Shown: piece by piece, positions 1 to 10,905 of the stretch
How positions within the stretch are numbered: the stretch's first letter is position 1
How the letters are laid out: each line of letters opens with the position of its first letter
Assembly: GCA_039621445.1 (NCBI GenBank)
Contig: CP154956.1
Location: 25,510,117 to 25,574,116, forward strand
Direction of reading: 5' to 3'
Length of the DNA: 64,000 bases
From: Euglena gracilis
Lineage: Eukaryota > Euglenida > Euglenophyceae > Euglenales
Translations under genes and position numbers: made by a program
The notes under the pieces: model-generated
Seen by the model: the letters and a program-made list of their open reading frames with translations, nothing else
Databases searched by the model: none
What the model was told of the DNA's origin: nothing

Positions 1-1257
1 GTTCGATTTTTTTGTGTTCTTTTTTGTGTTCACCAAAAAAATTTTGTGCTCACCTGCATTCACTAAGTTTATTTTGTGCTCACCTGTGTTCACCAAAAAA
101 AATTGTGTTCACCAGCGTCTTTGTGAACACACCAAGTGTATATCTGGGGAGTCCTGTTGGTCCCTCGGGGTATTTGAACACTGCACACTAATTGGGCACC
201 GCGCATTTGAATGGGAGGGTTTACCCCCCCAACCCCAACCCCTGCTCCCAATGACAACTTTTGCTGTGGACAAAGTTTGGCGGACATGGCGTAAATAGCA
301 AACGGGTAAACAGTGTTGGCAAAACCATGCGGACATGGCGTCTTTGTGGCCCCCAAAATGGGGGTTATTGAAAGCATTTGGGTGGGTTCCGAGTCATTTT
401 ACTTCATATTCAATGACTTTTTTTGGGACGGGGGGGGGGGGGCTCAAAAACTGTTTTCAGAAGGGGGGGGTGGATTTATTATTGGCGATCGCTGTTTCTC
501 CCCCAAAAGATCCCCGTGCATTTGTTTGTCAATTTGCAAAGAATTTTATGTAATATCTTCTTTTTGCATCTAAGTTCATTGGGGAACTTGTTTCGGCCAT
601 CTTTTCTCCTGCACACACAAATTGAAAAATCACCCCTTACCCACCCCTTACCCACCCGGTTAAGGGCGCCTGACTTTATGCCATATGTGCCACCACCACC
701 ACCAACACCACCAGGGCCTGTGGGACCCGGTTTAAAATGAATCGTATCCCAAGCGCCCTTGAGGAACTGTTGTGGTCGAATCATCTGTGGTCATTGACCA
801 TTTGGTAATTTGGGCGGTTTTCATCATCTATGTCTGTGGACGGAGGATATGCAAGAAGCTGATGGAACCAAGGTTGAAGAGGCAGAGTAGAGGTTGAAAG
901 AACCTCTTCTTCTTACTCATCTTCTGGTTGGAGCTCCTGCACTTGCAAAACCAGATACATGATGGGATGGAGGCATAGCCCGCATATTATTGCACCCACG
1001 ATGCTCTTCCAAATGAAAGACAGATATTTTTGAGCAGTATTTCTATTTGGTGGTTTTCCCAACTACTGAGTGGCTATTGAGTGGGGTGCAAAGCCAACCA
1101 GATGATGGCATGGATGCGGCCAGCAGTTCTTCTGTTTTTGCCAGCACCACCGCTTTGTCCACATTCCCAAAGAACACAACATTGTGAATGAGGCAATCAG
1201 GGAAAGTTTGTGCATCATGTTTTCCCCATTCATGTACTCCCCAGGCTGATTTTTAAG
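1..1257. other. Non-coding repeat-derived DNA
   Basis: No gene is recognised. The first 130 bases are T-rich and contain several near-copies of a 'gtgttcaccaaaaaa' motif. A dispersed repeat lies at 263-350. G runs occur at 430-470, and 'caccaccaccacc' simple sequence near 690-710. The stretch 800-1250 is of more even composition with only short open frames; I could not tie it to a family. Confidence 0.5.
263..350. repeat. Dispersed 88-bp repeat, copy 1
   Basis: This stretch closely matches 4391-4479. Shared blocks include 'gtaaatagcaaac', 'gcaaaaccatgcg' and 'acatggcgt', in the same order and spacing. A third partial copy is at 4491-4560. The repeat carries no ORF of note and its family is unknown. 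Confidence 0.75.
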
Positions 1258-3590
1258 TCAGAAGACTCCCTGGGGGGGGGGTCCCAGGCAGAGGCCTGGG
1301 CATAGGTTACAGCACGAAGCACCGAAAATTTTTGGGAATGGTCTCAGAGTCCCCCCTGAAATTTTTTTTGGGGAGATGGACACATGGGTTTGACACAAGG
1401 AGGGTGCATGGGGTTTAGGTGGGGGGAATGCCCCCCCCCCCTGCTGGAGGGGGTCTAGACACCCCACCCACCCCGCACCTGCCAAAGAGGTCCAGGACCC
1501 ACCCCCAAAAAGGTCAAAGTTTTCCTCTGGTGCTTTGCGCCGAAAATTTTTGCATTTTTGACAAAATTTCGCCCTCAAAGTGCCCCAAATGGCCCTTTTG
1601 GCTGTTTTGGGGTGTCGAAATTTTTCGGCCTGGCGCTTTGCGCTGGACGAAAAACCCAGACCCAGGGACTCCCTTCGGTTTTGAGGTGGGTGGTAGGGGT
1701 TCCGGACCACCCATCCCCCCTCCTAAGGTAAGGTGGCAGTGGGTGGCAGGTAAGGTAAGGAAAGGTGGCAGGGGGGTCCAAGCCACCCCCCCCCCCCAGA
1801 TGTTGGGAGGGGGAGGTCCGGACCCCGGGCAGGTTCCAAAAATAGAGAAAAACCAGAAAAACCAGAAAAAATCAGAAAACCAGAAAATGCGCAAAAAAAA
1901 AGCCCCTTTCCCTCATTTTTGAGCATATCGCACCTTTTTTGATGTTTTGGTGTTTTCCACACAAAATGCGGTAAAAAATTTTCAACAAATGAGCATTTTG
2001 GAGCTATTTCCAATGAAAAATCAGGGATTTTTGACCAATTTTGACCTGTTATCCGGGCCTTTTCCAGTCCACAAACCCGAAATCAACTGGGTCCCCTTCA
2101 GCTTCGAGGTAGGAGGGGGGGTCCCGACCCTCCCTCAAGGCCACCCATTCATCTCTGCCCAGACTCGAAGCCTGTCCGCCCCCTATCCATTTACGGTGGT
2201 GTTGTGGTTATGATGATTCCCTCCATCTTTCTTGCTAACCCCACGCTGTTCTTTGGTCTGTTATTGCAGGGATGGCCATTCAATTTCCTGTTGCCCGTTG
2301 ATATGGACGGACCGTTGTTGTTGATTTCATAGATTTTGATAATTTTTTGCATATAAACCTGCCACTGGAAATGGAACATAGTTGTTTGAATTTCATTCTT
2401 TGTACAATTCGGGCAGTTGGGTTTCACAAAATTTCACAATCATGGATTCATTCAACATTTATGTGACCCCCAAGGGGGAGGTGGCCGCCAGGCTCCGGCC
2501 AGCCACCTCCATGCACACAGACAAAAAGGGCCAGAGGCGATAAACAGTGTCAGGGCAGAAGAAGGGATAAAAGGCGTTGAACAAACAGCCGGGGAATCGG
2601 TTTTGAGAGCAGGTGGGTCCCCCATGCCACTATTTAAGTTGTGTCTACCCCGGCGAAGGCGCCGTATTTTTTTTTTTTTGGATTTTGACCAAAATCCATT
2701 GATTATTAGCCATTTTCGGCCAAATGACCAAAGTGACCGACCCTCCCAGCAGGGGGGGGTTGGATTTGGGTGACAGTTTTGAGAAATGACTGACTGCTTT
2801 TTTTTTGGAAGTGGAAAGTGACGTGGCTTGGGACGTGACAGTCCGTCCAGCCTGGCCAGTCCGGCCTGGCCAAAGCATAAATTTGCCAAGTGAAAAAAAT
2901 CCAAGAATGTGTGGTGAAACAGGGGGTGTCTCAGTCAATGGCACACTTTTCCAATAGCGCTGCATTCAATGGAATCCACTGGATAGTGTTCCGGAAAAGT
3001 GCTGTTGGCACAGGGGCAGGGCTGCACACAGGCTTCCATTTAAGTCAGAGGACTCCCCCCCCAGGTGGAAGGGGGTGGGTGGGTCCGGAGCAGGGGTTTT
3101 TTTTTTAGTTTTGGACCCTCTCCCCCGTGGCAGGGGCTGTTGGCGATGTTTGTTGTTTTTCTTTTTTTTTTTCAGGGCTGGTGGGGATATCTTTTTTGGC
3201 GCTGAATATTTTGAAAAAGGTGCTATTTTCAGCCTTCTTTGTCCATTCTCAGGTAAAAGTGGGTGGGTCCCCCGGATCTCCCCCTGGGGGGGGCCCACCC
3301 CAGGGGGCGGGTGGGCGGGCGCCGACCCCCTCCCCCGGTCTTAAAAAACCCCTGGTCCGGAGCCAGACCCCGGGGGGAGGGGCACGCCGGAGGCCCGTGT
3401 ATGTATGGGTTGCATTGCAAAGCACCGAAAATTTTTTGGGATATGGTTTTAGACGGCCCCATTTTGGGGGGGTCCCGCCCTAAGCTGGGTAAGTGGGACT
3501 CCCCTTCCCCAAAGAATGCACGGGAATCCCCGAAACCCTGTGGGTGGGGGGTGGGGGGCATGGGGTCCCAGCAAATATAGAATCCTCATT
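1258..3590. other. Non-coding DNA rich in G and C runs
   Basis: No gene is supported. Long G or C homopolymers of 7-12 bases are frequent (for example near 1271, 1432, 1788, 2753 and 3287). Overlapping open frames on both strands are low-complexity Pro/Gly readings of these runs. Short dispersed similarities occur inside the block: 'aagcaccgaaaattttt' at about 1316 recurs near 3420, and 'aagtcagaagactcc' near 1256 recurs at about 3043. Confidence 0.5.
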
Positions 3591-3593
3591 TTT

Positions 3594-3932
3594 GGTAACC
3601 AGCCTTCGCGGAGCCCCTGTGGAGGCTGGTTACCTTGGAGCCTCTGCAGAGGCTGGTTACTGCGAAGCCTGGTTACCTTAGCCTCCGCGGAGCCTCCGCA
3701 GAGGCTGGTTACCTCGGAGCCTCCGCGGAGGACGGCGACCTGAGGCTCCGCGGAGCCTCCGCGGACCGCGGGGGCTGGTTGCCTTGGCGCCCCTTCGGAG
3801 GCTGGTTGCGGAGGCTGGTTACCTTGGAGCCTCTGGAAGGTTAGTTTCCTTGAGACTCCGCGGAGGCTCTGAGGGGGGCTGGTTATCTTGAGCCTCCGCG
3901 GAGGCTGGTTACCTCCGAGCCTCCGCGGAGGC
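3594..3932. repeat. Array of GC-rich palindromes (GCCTCCGCGGAGGC)
   Basis: About ten imperfect units of 30-40 bases, each combining a palindrome such as GCCTCCGCGGAGGC with 'tggttacct'. The units vary by substitutions that partly keep self-complementarity (CTCTGCAGAG, CTCCGCGGAG). Open frames across it are repeat readings and not genes. The array ends directly beside tRNA-derived sequence. Confidence 0.85.
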
Positions 3933-4029
3933 AACCACTTGTGGGAGAACCCGGGTTTGAACCCCGCTGTACGCCGTTTTTGACGTGCTTTTTCGGAGTT
4001 TGTATGAAATGAAAAAAGTGCTCAAAACG

Positions 4030-4100
4030 TCGGCTGCCAGGGTTTGAACCTGGAACTTTCCGCATATGAGGCAATGCTTTACCCATTTGGCCACAGTCAG
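4030..4100 (-). tRNA. tRNA-Met(CAT)-like sequence, probably degenerate or a SINE head
   Basis: On the minus strand this reads as a tRNA. There is an A-box (TGGCCAAATGG), an anticodon loop CTCATAT with anticodon CAT at 4068-4066, and a perfect T arm: CCAGG stem, TTCAAAC loop, CCTGG stem, containing a B-box (GGTTCAAACCC). The acceptor stem pairs poorly (about two mismatches and a wobble in seven) and the anticodon stem is weak, so this is likely a pseudogene or tRNA-derived SINE and not a working gene. T runs that could end Pol III transcription follow downstream. A second isolated B-box, same strand, lies at 3953-3963 without an A-box. Confidence 0.55.
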
Positions 4101-4177
4101 CACGGGGAGTTCCACAAAAATTATGCATTTGCGTATATGTGTATGTATGTATATGTGTGTTTTTTTATTCATAAATA

Positions 4178-4212
4178 CATGTATATATATATATATCTAT
4201 ATATATATATAC
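4178..4212. repeat. AT microsatellite
   Basis: An alternating TA tract, interrupted once by 'ctata'. Simple sequence with no coding content. Confidence 0.9.
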
Positions 4213-4390
4213 CATGGATGCATGATTCCAACACAAAAAAGAAGCACTGGCCACTCGCGCTGGGCTTTTTTCAGATACGTCCTCATGTATGTCCTGATGT
4301 TTCAAAAGAAAAGGGACAATTTGGGTGGACAGGGGACCGGATCACTTTGTGATGATGGGGAAATCAGGTGCTCCTCAGTAACAACATGCT

Positions 4391-4560
4391 TTGTTGGGAC
4401 AAAATTTGGCCGACATGGTGTAAATAGCAAACAAGTAAACGGTGCTTGCAAAACCATGCGAACATGGCGTTTTTGTGGGAACGCAAACATTATGGACCAA
4501 ATTTGGCCGACATGGTGAGTATGTAACAAATGCTGTGGACAAAATCAGGCGGAAATGCAG
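4391..4560. repeat. Dispersed repeat, copy 2 plus partial copy 3
   Basis: 4391-4479 matches 263-350 in order and spacing of blocks. 4491-4560 repeats the 'accaaatttggccgacatggtg' type of block again, making a local partial duplication. 4618-4800 beyond it is G-rich and non-coding. Confidence 0.7.
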
Positions 4561-4830
4561 ATTTTGTTCAGACCTGTGCGAGATGTGTCCTGTGCGCATC
4601 TGTCCTGTGTGTGTTCCTAATTTCTATTTTTGGGGGGTGTGGGGATGTGGGGTTTGAAACACAGAAAAGAACTTGGGGGTGTGGGGGATGTGAGGGGAAG
4701 AAATGTGGGGGGTCCGGGGGAGTCCTCGGTGGCGCTGGGTCCAGGGGAATACTTGGCAATATTGAAAAAATTGCTTAGTGGGTGTGGGGGGCAGGCATTA
4801 TTTTTTTTAAGGCGAGATTTCTCAAAAATT

Positions 4831-4911
4831 TTTAAGGCATTTTTTAAGGTTTTTTAAGGTTTTTTAAGGTTTTTTGAGGAATTTTAAAAAATTTTAAGGT
4901 TTTTTAAGGCG
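4831..4911. repeat. AAGGTTTTTT decanucleotide array 1
   Basis: Seven or so head-to-tail copies of a 10-base unit AAGGTTTTTT with one interruption. The same unit makes a second array at 6826-6980. Confidence 0.9.
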
Positions 4912-5045
4912 TTTTTTTTCCCCAGGTAAAATCTCAGACCCCGAAGATGGCCCAATGGCTTCAGACTCCTGTGGCTTCGGAACGCCCAAGGAAGAAGCCT
5001 CGGGCGAAGCATGGGATCAGGGCGGTCCATGAGGGACAGTTATTG

Positions 5046-5110
5046 CCATTTTAGGCATTTTAGGCATTTTCGGCCATTCTAGGCATTTTAGGCATTTTAG
5101 GCCATTTTAG
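5046..5110. repeat. ATTTTAGGC short tandem array
   Basis: Six to seven copies of a 9-10 base unit 'attttaggc', some with 'cggcc' replacing 'aggc'. Confidence 0.85.
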
Positions 5111-6104
5111 CTATGGGTTCCTGCATATGGGTCCCAAAATGGGTCCAAAAAAACACCCGGCGCCGAAGGCGTTCGGCGCCGGAAAAATTATTTCGGGTCC
5201 AAAACTGCCCTGGAGGGACAGTCTTTAAGGGGCAGTTAACTAAAAAAAAAATCCCGTCCCTGATGGACCGCCCTGACCCGTGCACCCACACCGGATAGCC
5301 TCATGAACACTGACAAAATAATCCAACTTTTTCATGTGAGCAATACCAAACGCGTGCCCATGCAGTGTGCCGCCGTACACATTGCTCAAAACCTTGTTGC
5401 ATGGGATACAGAGTGGGTCACCTCGAAACTCGAAACTCGAAACCATCCATTTTTTTTCATTGCAATTACATTAAATTTAAATTTCTGACCCTATTCAGGA
5501 CATTTGCTTGCCTGTTGGCCTTAAAATGGCCTAAAATGGCCTCAAATGGGGAAATTTTGGGGCTTGACCATAGGTGCTTGCCAAGGTTGACTGCTTGTTT
5601 TTTTTTGAAACAAAAAAATGTTTTTTTTTAAAAAGCATGTTTTTTTTAAATAAAAAACTTTTTTTTTAAAAAAACAAGCTTTTTATAAATATATTTTTTA
5701 AAAAGAAAACAAGTTTTTTAAAAAATATGTGTTTTTTTTTTAAAAAAAAACGCAACAAAAAAAAGTCTGGAAAATCTCAAAAACGTCACTTTTTGATGAC
5801 AAAAAATTACTTTAGAACTTTTTCCTCAAAAAAATGGCCATTAAACTCCCTCAAACCCCCATTTTTCACATCTTCCAAAAAATCAACATTTTCTCAAAAT
5901 TTTGAATTTGAGAGGTTTTTAAAGCAAGAAAAATGCCATTGAAAATCTAACAAATTTGACAGAGGAAAAGTGTCAGTAAAATTTGACGGTGGTTTTTTGG
6001 GAAAATGTAATTTTCCATCAAAAAACCAACCATGCATTTTGGGTTCATTTTTCAACGTAATTTTCAAAAAATTTTCCCCTGCCAAAATCCCCTTTTCCTT
6101 AATT
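5111..6104. other. Non-coding DNA with A/T homopolymer block
   Basis: No gene is recognised. 5587-5760 is a run of alternating poly-T and poly-A blocks able to fold back on itself. The remainder is A/T-rich and has only short open frames. Confidence 0.5.
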
Positions 6105-6575
6105 TTTGGTTGAAGTGTATGGGGACAGGATTTTGTTTTGCCTAAGGACCGCTCTGGCACGGGTTGCCGCATTGCGGGTCTGCAAATCCGCGATTGCGGT
6201 TCGGATATCCACTGTGTCATTTTGCCACTGTTGTTGCAAATTCTCAATCCTACTTTGCGATATTCGAGATTTTGGGTGTGAAAGCATGCAAATTCAGCAG
6301 GAATTTCTCCACAATGGCAAGGTTTCTGATCCAAACGAGAAAGTCTTTCTTCCAACTGCTGCACATAAGTGCGGGGACCAAAACTTTCGCGTGCTTGGGC
6401 AAAAAAAAGTGGGAAAAATTCGCGGAATCATCGCTCAATTGGAGAACGCACTGTTTCGCTGCTTGAAATGCTGTGGCAAGTGTGGGAAACTGCTCCAGCG
6501 TACTAAATTGTCCCAAATCGGGATTTTTTTTGTTGTTCATGCAACTTTTGCTGCAATTGCACTTTTGAGCAATAT
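6105..6575 (-). pseudogene. Relic of family I gag ORF1 (coiled-coil region)
   Basis: Read on the minus strand, three shifting frames reproduce parts of the gag ORF1 of element C (50268-52466) in the right order. These are LQQKLHEQQ (C: LQQQLHARD), a segment like TLxATFxxxxxxxxQL, QQLEERLSRLDQK (C: RQLEERLSRLEQK) and IRTAIADLQTRNA (C: IQTAIGELQTRYA). The matching part of C is about 51220-51710. Frameshifts and missing segments show decay. It is inverted relative to A, B and C and has no other retrotransposon sequence next to it, so it is an old fragment. Confidence 0.75.
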
Positions 6576-6825
6576 GGGTTGACTCCTCTAAGAATGTCTC
6601 AAGTAATTCAAATCAAGAAAGATGTGGTTGCAAGTTTTGCTTATTCTGCCGTGTGTCACAGCTTTTGGTGAACCGAGGCCAACCGAACTATGCCAGAAAC
6701 CTTGGCAAACAATCCGGTTTTCATATTGTTTGTTCACAACCGCTTCTGCATTGACTGGCTTTATGCGGGGGTTCAGACATGCCATTATTTGTTTGGTGCA
6801 AGAAAAAAAAATTCCCAGGGAAAAT

Positions 6826-6980
6826 TTTTAAGGTTTTTTAAGGTCATTACGGGGAAGAAAAACTTCCCCCGGGTGATTTTTTAAAGGTTTTTTAAGGTTT
6901 TTTAAGGTTTTTTAAGGCATTTTGGCAAAAAAAAATTTAAGGTTTTTTAAGGTTTTTTTAAGGTTTTTTAAGGCGCCTTA
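6826..6980. repeat. AAGGTTTTTT decanucleotide array 2
   Basis: Copies of AAGGTTTTTT at 6826-6845, 6877-6917 and 6936-6975, interrupted by unrelated spacers, including a short inverted repeat 'ggggaagaaaaacttcccc'. It is the same unit as the array at 4831-4911. Confidence 0.9.
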
Positions 6981-6989
6981 AAAATAATA

Positions 6990-7373
6990 ATGCCTGGTGG
7001 GGGGTGGGGGGGGTGGGGGGCTGCGGGGGCGAAGTTGCAAATTCTTGCAATTCCTCGGGGGGCGTGGGGTGTGGGGGTGTAAGGGTGGGGGAGTTTGGGG
7101 GGTCCGCGGCGAAGTTGCAAATTTCTGCAACACCTCGGGGGTGTAAGGGTGGGGTGTGGGGGTGTGTGATGGGGATGGGGCTGGGGGGGGGGAGGGGGGA
7201 GAAAGGAAGGGAGGTGGGGGAAGAGGGGGTCCGGAAGGGGAGGGGGGCTGCAGGCCACTTCCCTGCCCCCCCCCCCCGCTTTCCTCCCTCCCGGGCAAAC
7301 CAAATATTGCCGCTTTGGAAAAAGTCCAAACCCACGTAATCTGCCACAGGAGTATCAAAATTCCCAATGTCCG
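6990..7373. other. G-rich non-coding DNA
   Basis: A strongly strand-asymmetric GGGTGGGG-type tract. 'gcgaagttgcaaatt' occurs twice (7029 and 7111) in a roughly 82-base imperfect duplication. Open frames here are low-complexity artefacts. Confidence 0.6.
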
Positions 7374-7507
7374 TCAATTGTGGATTTTCGGGCTACAAAA
7401 AAAATGACTATTTTGTGCTTCAGCCCCTTGGCCATATCCCCCTTGAGCGGCAGCGCCGTTGGCACCTCCAGAGTAATTGTATCCACCACCGCCATACATC
7501 TTGGATG
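7374..7507 (-). CDS. Probable host exon, Gly/Tyr-rich protein terminus
   Basis: On the minus strand, a pyrimidine tract ending TTTTTCCCCCAG (AG at 7509-7508) is a good 3' splice acceptor. It is followed by an open frame that reads KMYGGGGYNYSGG, then NGAAAQGGYGQGAEAQ, and ends at a TGA (7376-7374). Clean acceptor, biased Gly/Tyr/Gln composition and even codon use differ from the low-complexity frames around it. Protein identity is unknown; Gly-rich RNA-binding or membrane-trafficking tails look like this. No further exons were found, so it may be a gene fragment. The last few codons could instead be intron if a donor is used. Confidence 0.35.
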
Positions 7508-7510
7508 CTG

Positions 7511-8365
7511 GGGGAAAAACGAAAAGGTGTCAAATAAGAATGTAGCATTCGTCCTCGAAAATCGCGAGTTTGAGTCTTTCCAAGTGGTCCCTCAGACAAG
7601 CCTGTCCATAGCTATCTGTCCATAGCCTCCCTCCTCAAACACTAACACAAAAACGAATGGAAACACAGGAAGATGGTGCATTCGCTTTAAGTCACAAAGC
7701 CAAAAATATGACTGACAATTTTGGTCATTAACATATTCCAAATTGCACATTTAGTCATGGCATACAGCCAAAGCGCTCCATATCTTTAAATGGCTTGATG
7801 AAAAGCACAAGTCAAATGAATCATCCTCTCTCTAAACATTGAAGTTACCCCCCCCCCCCCTGGTTGTTCCCCCAGAATGACCATTTGGTTTTCGCAACCC
7901 CCCCCTGAAAAGAAGCCCCCTGGGGGCCACTATTTGGAAAGTTGGTTGAAAACCAAGGCTTATATTCAGGGGGGGGGGGCACTTTTCGGAAACGTGGTCG
8001 AAAACCATGGGGTCTGAGCATTATCGAACAAATTCCTTGAGGCAAAAAACCCGTTGTTTTGTTGTTGTTTTTTTAAAATGACCACTATGCATGGTATCAT
8101 GGTGCCCAGAATGGTGGTGCCCCCGCATCCCCCCCCCCGTCCCGCCGCGTCCCCAAAACCCCCGTTGTTCAGTTTTCAGGTATTTGCTGCAAGGGACAGC
8201 TAATTTAGGGAGGGTGGTGAGGGTTGGGATAGTTGCCCACGCTTTCAAAAGTCCGAATGCCAACCAAACCACACTCAGCTTGGAATCTGACAACTTCTGG
8301 AGCAAAAAGAATATATCTGACCCAAAGAAGACCTTTACACTTTTTTTTTGAAATGGCATGGGGGG
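7511..8365. other. No gene seen
   Basis: Unremarkable sequence with C runs at 7850-7860 and G runs near 7970. No repeat family or ORF could be supported. Confidence 0.45.
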
Positions 8366-8870
8366 GGGGCGGGTCGGAAAAAGTTTTTTTTCTCAAAGAC
8401 ACTTTTTTGATGTTCCAAAGTGAAAAAAAAGTGTTTTTGAGCGAAAATTTTTTCAAAATTTTGGGTCCCGACCTGCCTCCCGACCGACCCCCCCTTGCCC
8501 AGCCACGCGTCCGCTGGGTCCCCGAATACCCAAAACTAACCCAAAATCGCACAACCAGGCCCCGGGAACCCCAAAAAACGGTCAACCCCCCCCCTAAACT
8601 TAATGATTGACCCCCTGGTTTGGGTCCCAACTCCTCGTCTGGCCCGAGATACGGCCCATTTACGGTTTCGGGCCCCGAACAGTCCCGAAATGGCCAAAAC
8701 TGGCAAAACTGGCCCAAAACCACAAAAAGGCCATATCTCGGCCTAGGCGAGGAGTTGGCCCAAACTGTGCACACCGGTCGATCGGGCGTCCCAAAGTTGT
8801 GGAATGACGTCCGCTTTACTTTTCCTCAACTCCGCAGCGTTTTCGAGATACTTTGAATTTTCTCTACTTT
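8366..8870. repeat. 490-bp module, copy 1
   Basis: Aligns throughout with 9566-10056, offset by about 1.2 kb. Shared blocks include 'caggccccgggaacc', 'taatgattgaccccctg', 'aactcctcgtct', 'aatggccaaaactggc' and 'cgatcgggcgt'. A third partial copy is at 10070-10250. Confidence 0.85.
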
Positions 8871-9565
8871 TTTGTCCCCAAAATGACCCTGAAATTTCCC
8901 CGGAAAAAAAAACGGTGGACAACTTTTTTTGCTCGGGCCATATCTCCGGAGTGGCAGGGAGTTGCGGGTAACCCAACGGCTCTGGAGAAACTAGGGATCG
9001 TCAACTAACCTATAGGCCATTAACTTTGTGGGCCAGGAAATCCAATCACATCGATAATCGTCGGGTGCCCGGACATACCCGGGTGGGGGCGGGGGGGGGC
9101 GAGGGGGGTGGGGGGGGTCGGACCCCCCCCTCTGGGGTGGTAAGCTTCGCTCTTACTCTAATGAGATAAGGGCTCAGCGACCAGGGTGTGACGTGGAGCT
9201 GAGCTCTTTGGGAGACCACCCCGGCCCGGCCCAGGAAAAACACTCATTTTCAGCTCAAAAACAGTTTTTCTGGGTCAGCGAGGCCAAAAAACGTCGTTTT
9301 GGGCATTTTTTTTTCAATTTTTTTTGGCCCAGTTTTGACTCAAAGTCCATGGTGGGTTGGCGGCCCAAAACGGGGCGCTGGAGGGTCGAAAAACGCTCAT
9401 TTTTGGCTCGAAAACACTTTTTTCGGGTCCGGGAGGTGAAAAATCATGGTTTTGGGCAGATAATTTTTTTTGATTTTTTTCGATTTTTTGACCCAAAAAT
9501 GGCTGAGTCCACCAGCCAGGGGGGCGGGCCCCAGCTGGGGGGGCGGGGGGGGGGGGTGCATGCCG

Positions 9566-10056
9566 GAAAAATTTTTCGCTCAAAATCACTTTTTTTGATG
9601 TTCTGAAATAAAAAAAAAGTGTTTTTTGAGCGAAAAAATTTTTCAAAATTTTGGGTTCCGACATGCCTCCCGACCCCCCCCCTCGCCCAGCCGCCCTCAC
9701 GCGCCCGCTGGGTCCCTGAATACCCAAAACTGGCCCAAAGTCGAACAACCAGGCCCCGGGAACCTCAAAAAACAGTCAAACCACCCCGCTAAACCTAATG
9801 ATTGACCCCCTGATTTGCCCAACTCCTCGTCTAGCCCAAGATACGGCCAAATTACGGTTTCGGGCCCAGAACGGGCCCGAAATGGCCAAAACTGGCAAAA
9901 CTGGCCCGAAACCCCAAAACAGCCATATCTCGGGTTAGGCGAGGAGTTGGCCCAAACCGCGCTATACCCATCGATCGGGCGTTCCAAAGATTTGAAATGA
10001 GGTCCCCCATCACTTTTCCTCAAATCCGCAGCGTTTTGGAGATATTTTGAATTTTT
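9566..10056. repeat. 490-bp module, copy 2
   Basis: Second copy of the 8366-8870 module, differing by scattered substitutions and small indels in homopolymers. Confidence 0.85.
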
Positions 10057-10256
10057 CGATCTTTTGACCCCAGCCCAGCCGCCCTTGAACCCCCGCAGGG
10101 GGCCCCGAATACCCAAATCTGGCCCAAAATTGCACAACCAGGCCCCGGGAACCCCAAAAAACGGTCAACCCCCCCCCTAAATTTAATGATTGACCCCCCC
10201 AGGTTTTGAATAGTGCTGAGCTCTTTATAAGCGCGCCCCCACCCCACGCTTCATTG

Positions 10257-10445
10257 ACCCCGGCCCGGCGGCCCGGCCAGCAGCCCGGCGGACCGGCCCC
10301 CGGCCCGGCGGTGCGCCGGCCGGCCCGGCTGGCGTCCCGGCGGCCCGGCGACCCGGCGACCCGGCGACCCGGCCGGCGGCCCGGCGGCCCGGCCGGCGGC
10401 TCGGTGGCCCGGCGGCCCAGCGGCTCGGCGGCCCGGCGGGGCACT
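10257..10445. repeat. CGGCCCGGC minisatellite
   Basis: Nearly pure GC sequence built from variants of 'cggcccggcgg', about 190 bases long. It interrupts the composite block just before the 160-base tandem units. Confidence 0.9.
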
Positions 10446-10448
10446 GGC

Positions 10449-10905
10449 GGGTCGAAAAACGCTCCTTTTCGGCTCAAAAACAGTTTTTCCGGGTCAGGGC
10501 GGCCAAAAAGCATCGTTTCGGACAAAATTTTTTTTTCGATTTTTTTCGACTTTTTTGACCCGGTTTTGGCCCAAAGTCAATGGGTCGGCGGCCCAAAACG
10601 GGGCGCTGGCGGGTCGAAAAACGCTCGTTTTCGGCTCAAAAACCGTTTTTCCGGGTCCGGGAGGCCAAAAAACATCGTTTCGGACAAAAAAATTTTTTCG
10701 ATTTTTTTTCGACTTTTTTGACCCGGTTTGACCCAAAGTCAATGAATGGGTCGGCGGCCCAAAACGGGGCACTGGCGGGTCGAAAAACGCTCATTTTCGG
10801 CTCAAAAACAGGTCCAGGTCCAGGAGGCCAAAAAACATCGTTTCGGGCAAAATTTTTTTTTATTTTTTTCGACCTTTTTGGCCGAGAACGGCCAAGTCGA
10901 ACAGT
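10449..10905. repeat. Tandem array of a 160-166 bp unit
   Basis: Three units begin with 'gggtcgaaaaacgctc' at 10449, 10611 and 10777, giving periods of 162 and 166 bases. Two older copies begin at about 9234 and at 9383. Each unit contains 'ggctcaaaaac', a 'cgtttcggacaaaa' stretch and 'cggcggcccaaaacgggg'. Confidence 0.85.

Noticed and set aside
1050-1225. Minus-strand stretch reading like protein (DCLIHNVVFFGNVDKAVV)
   Set aside because: Plausible composition but short, without clear splice sites or a recognised family; not enough to call an exon.
3594-3932. Palindromic array considered as a CRISPR-like array
   Set aside because: Units have no unique spacers, are imperfect and lie in a eukaryotic repeat context.
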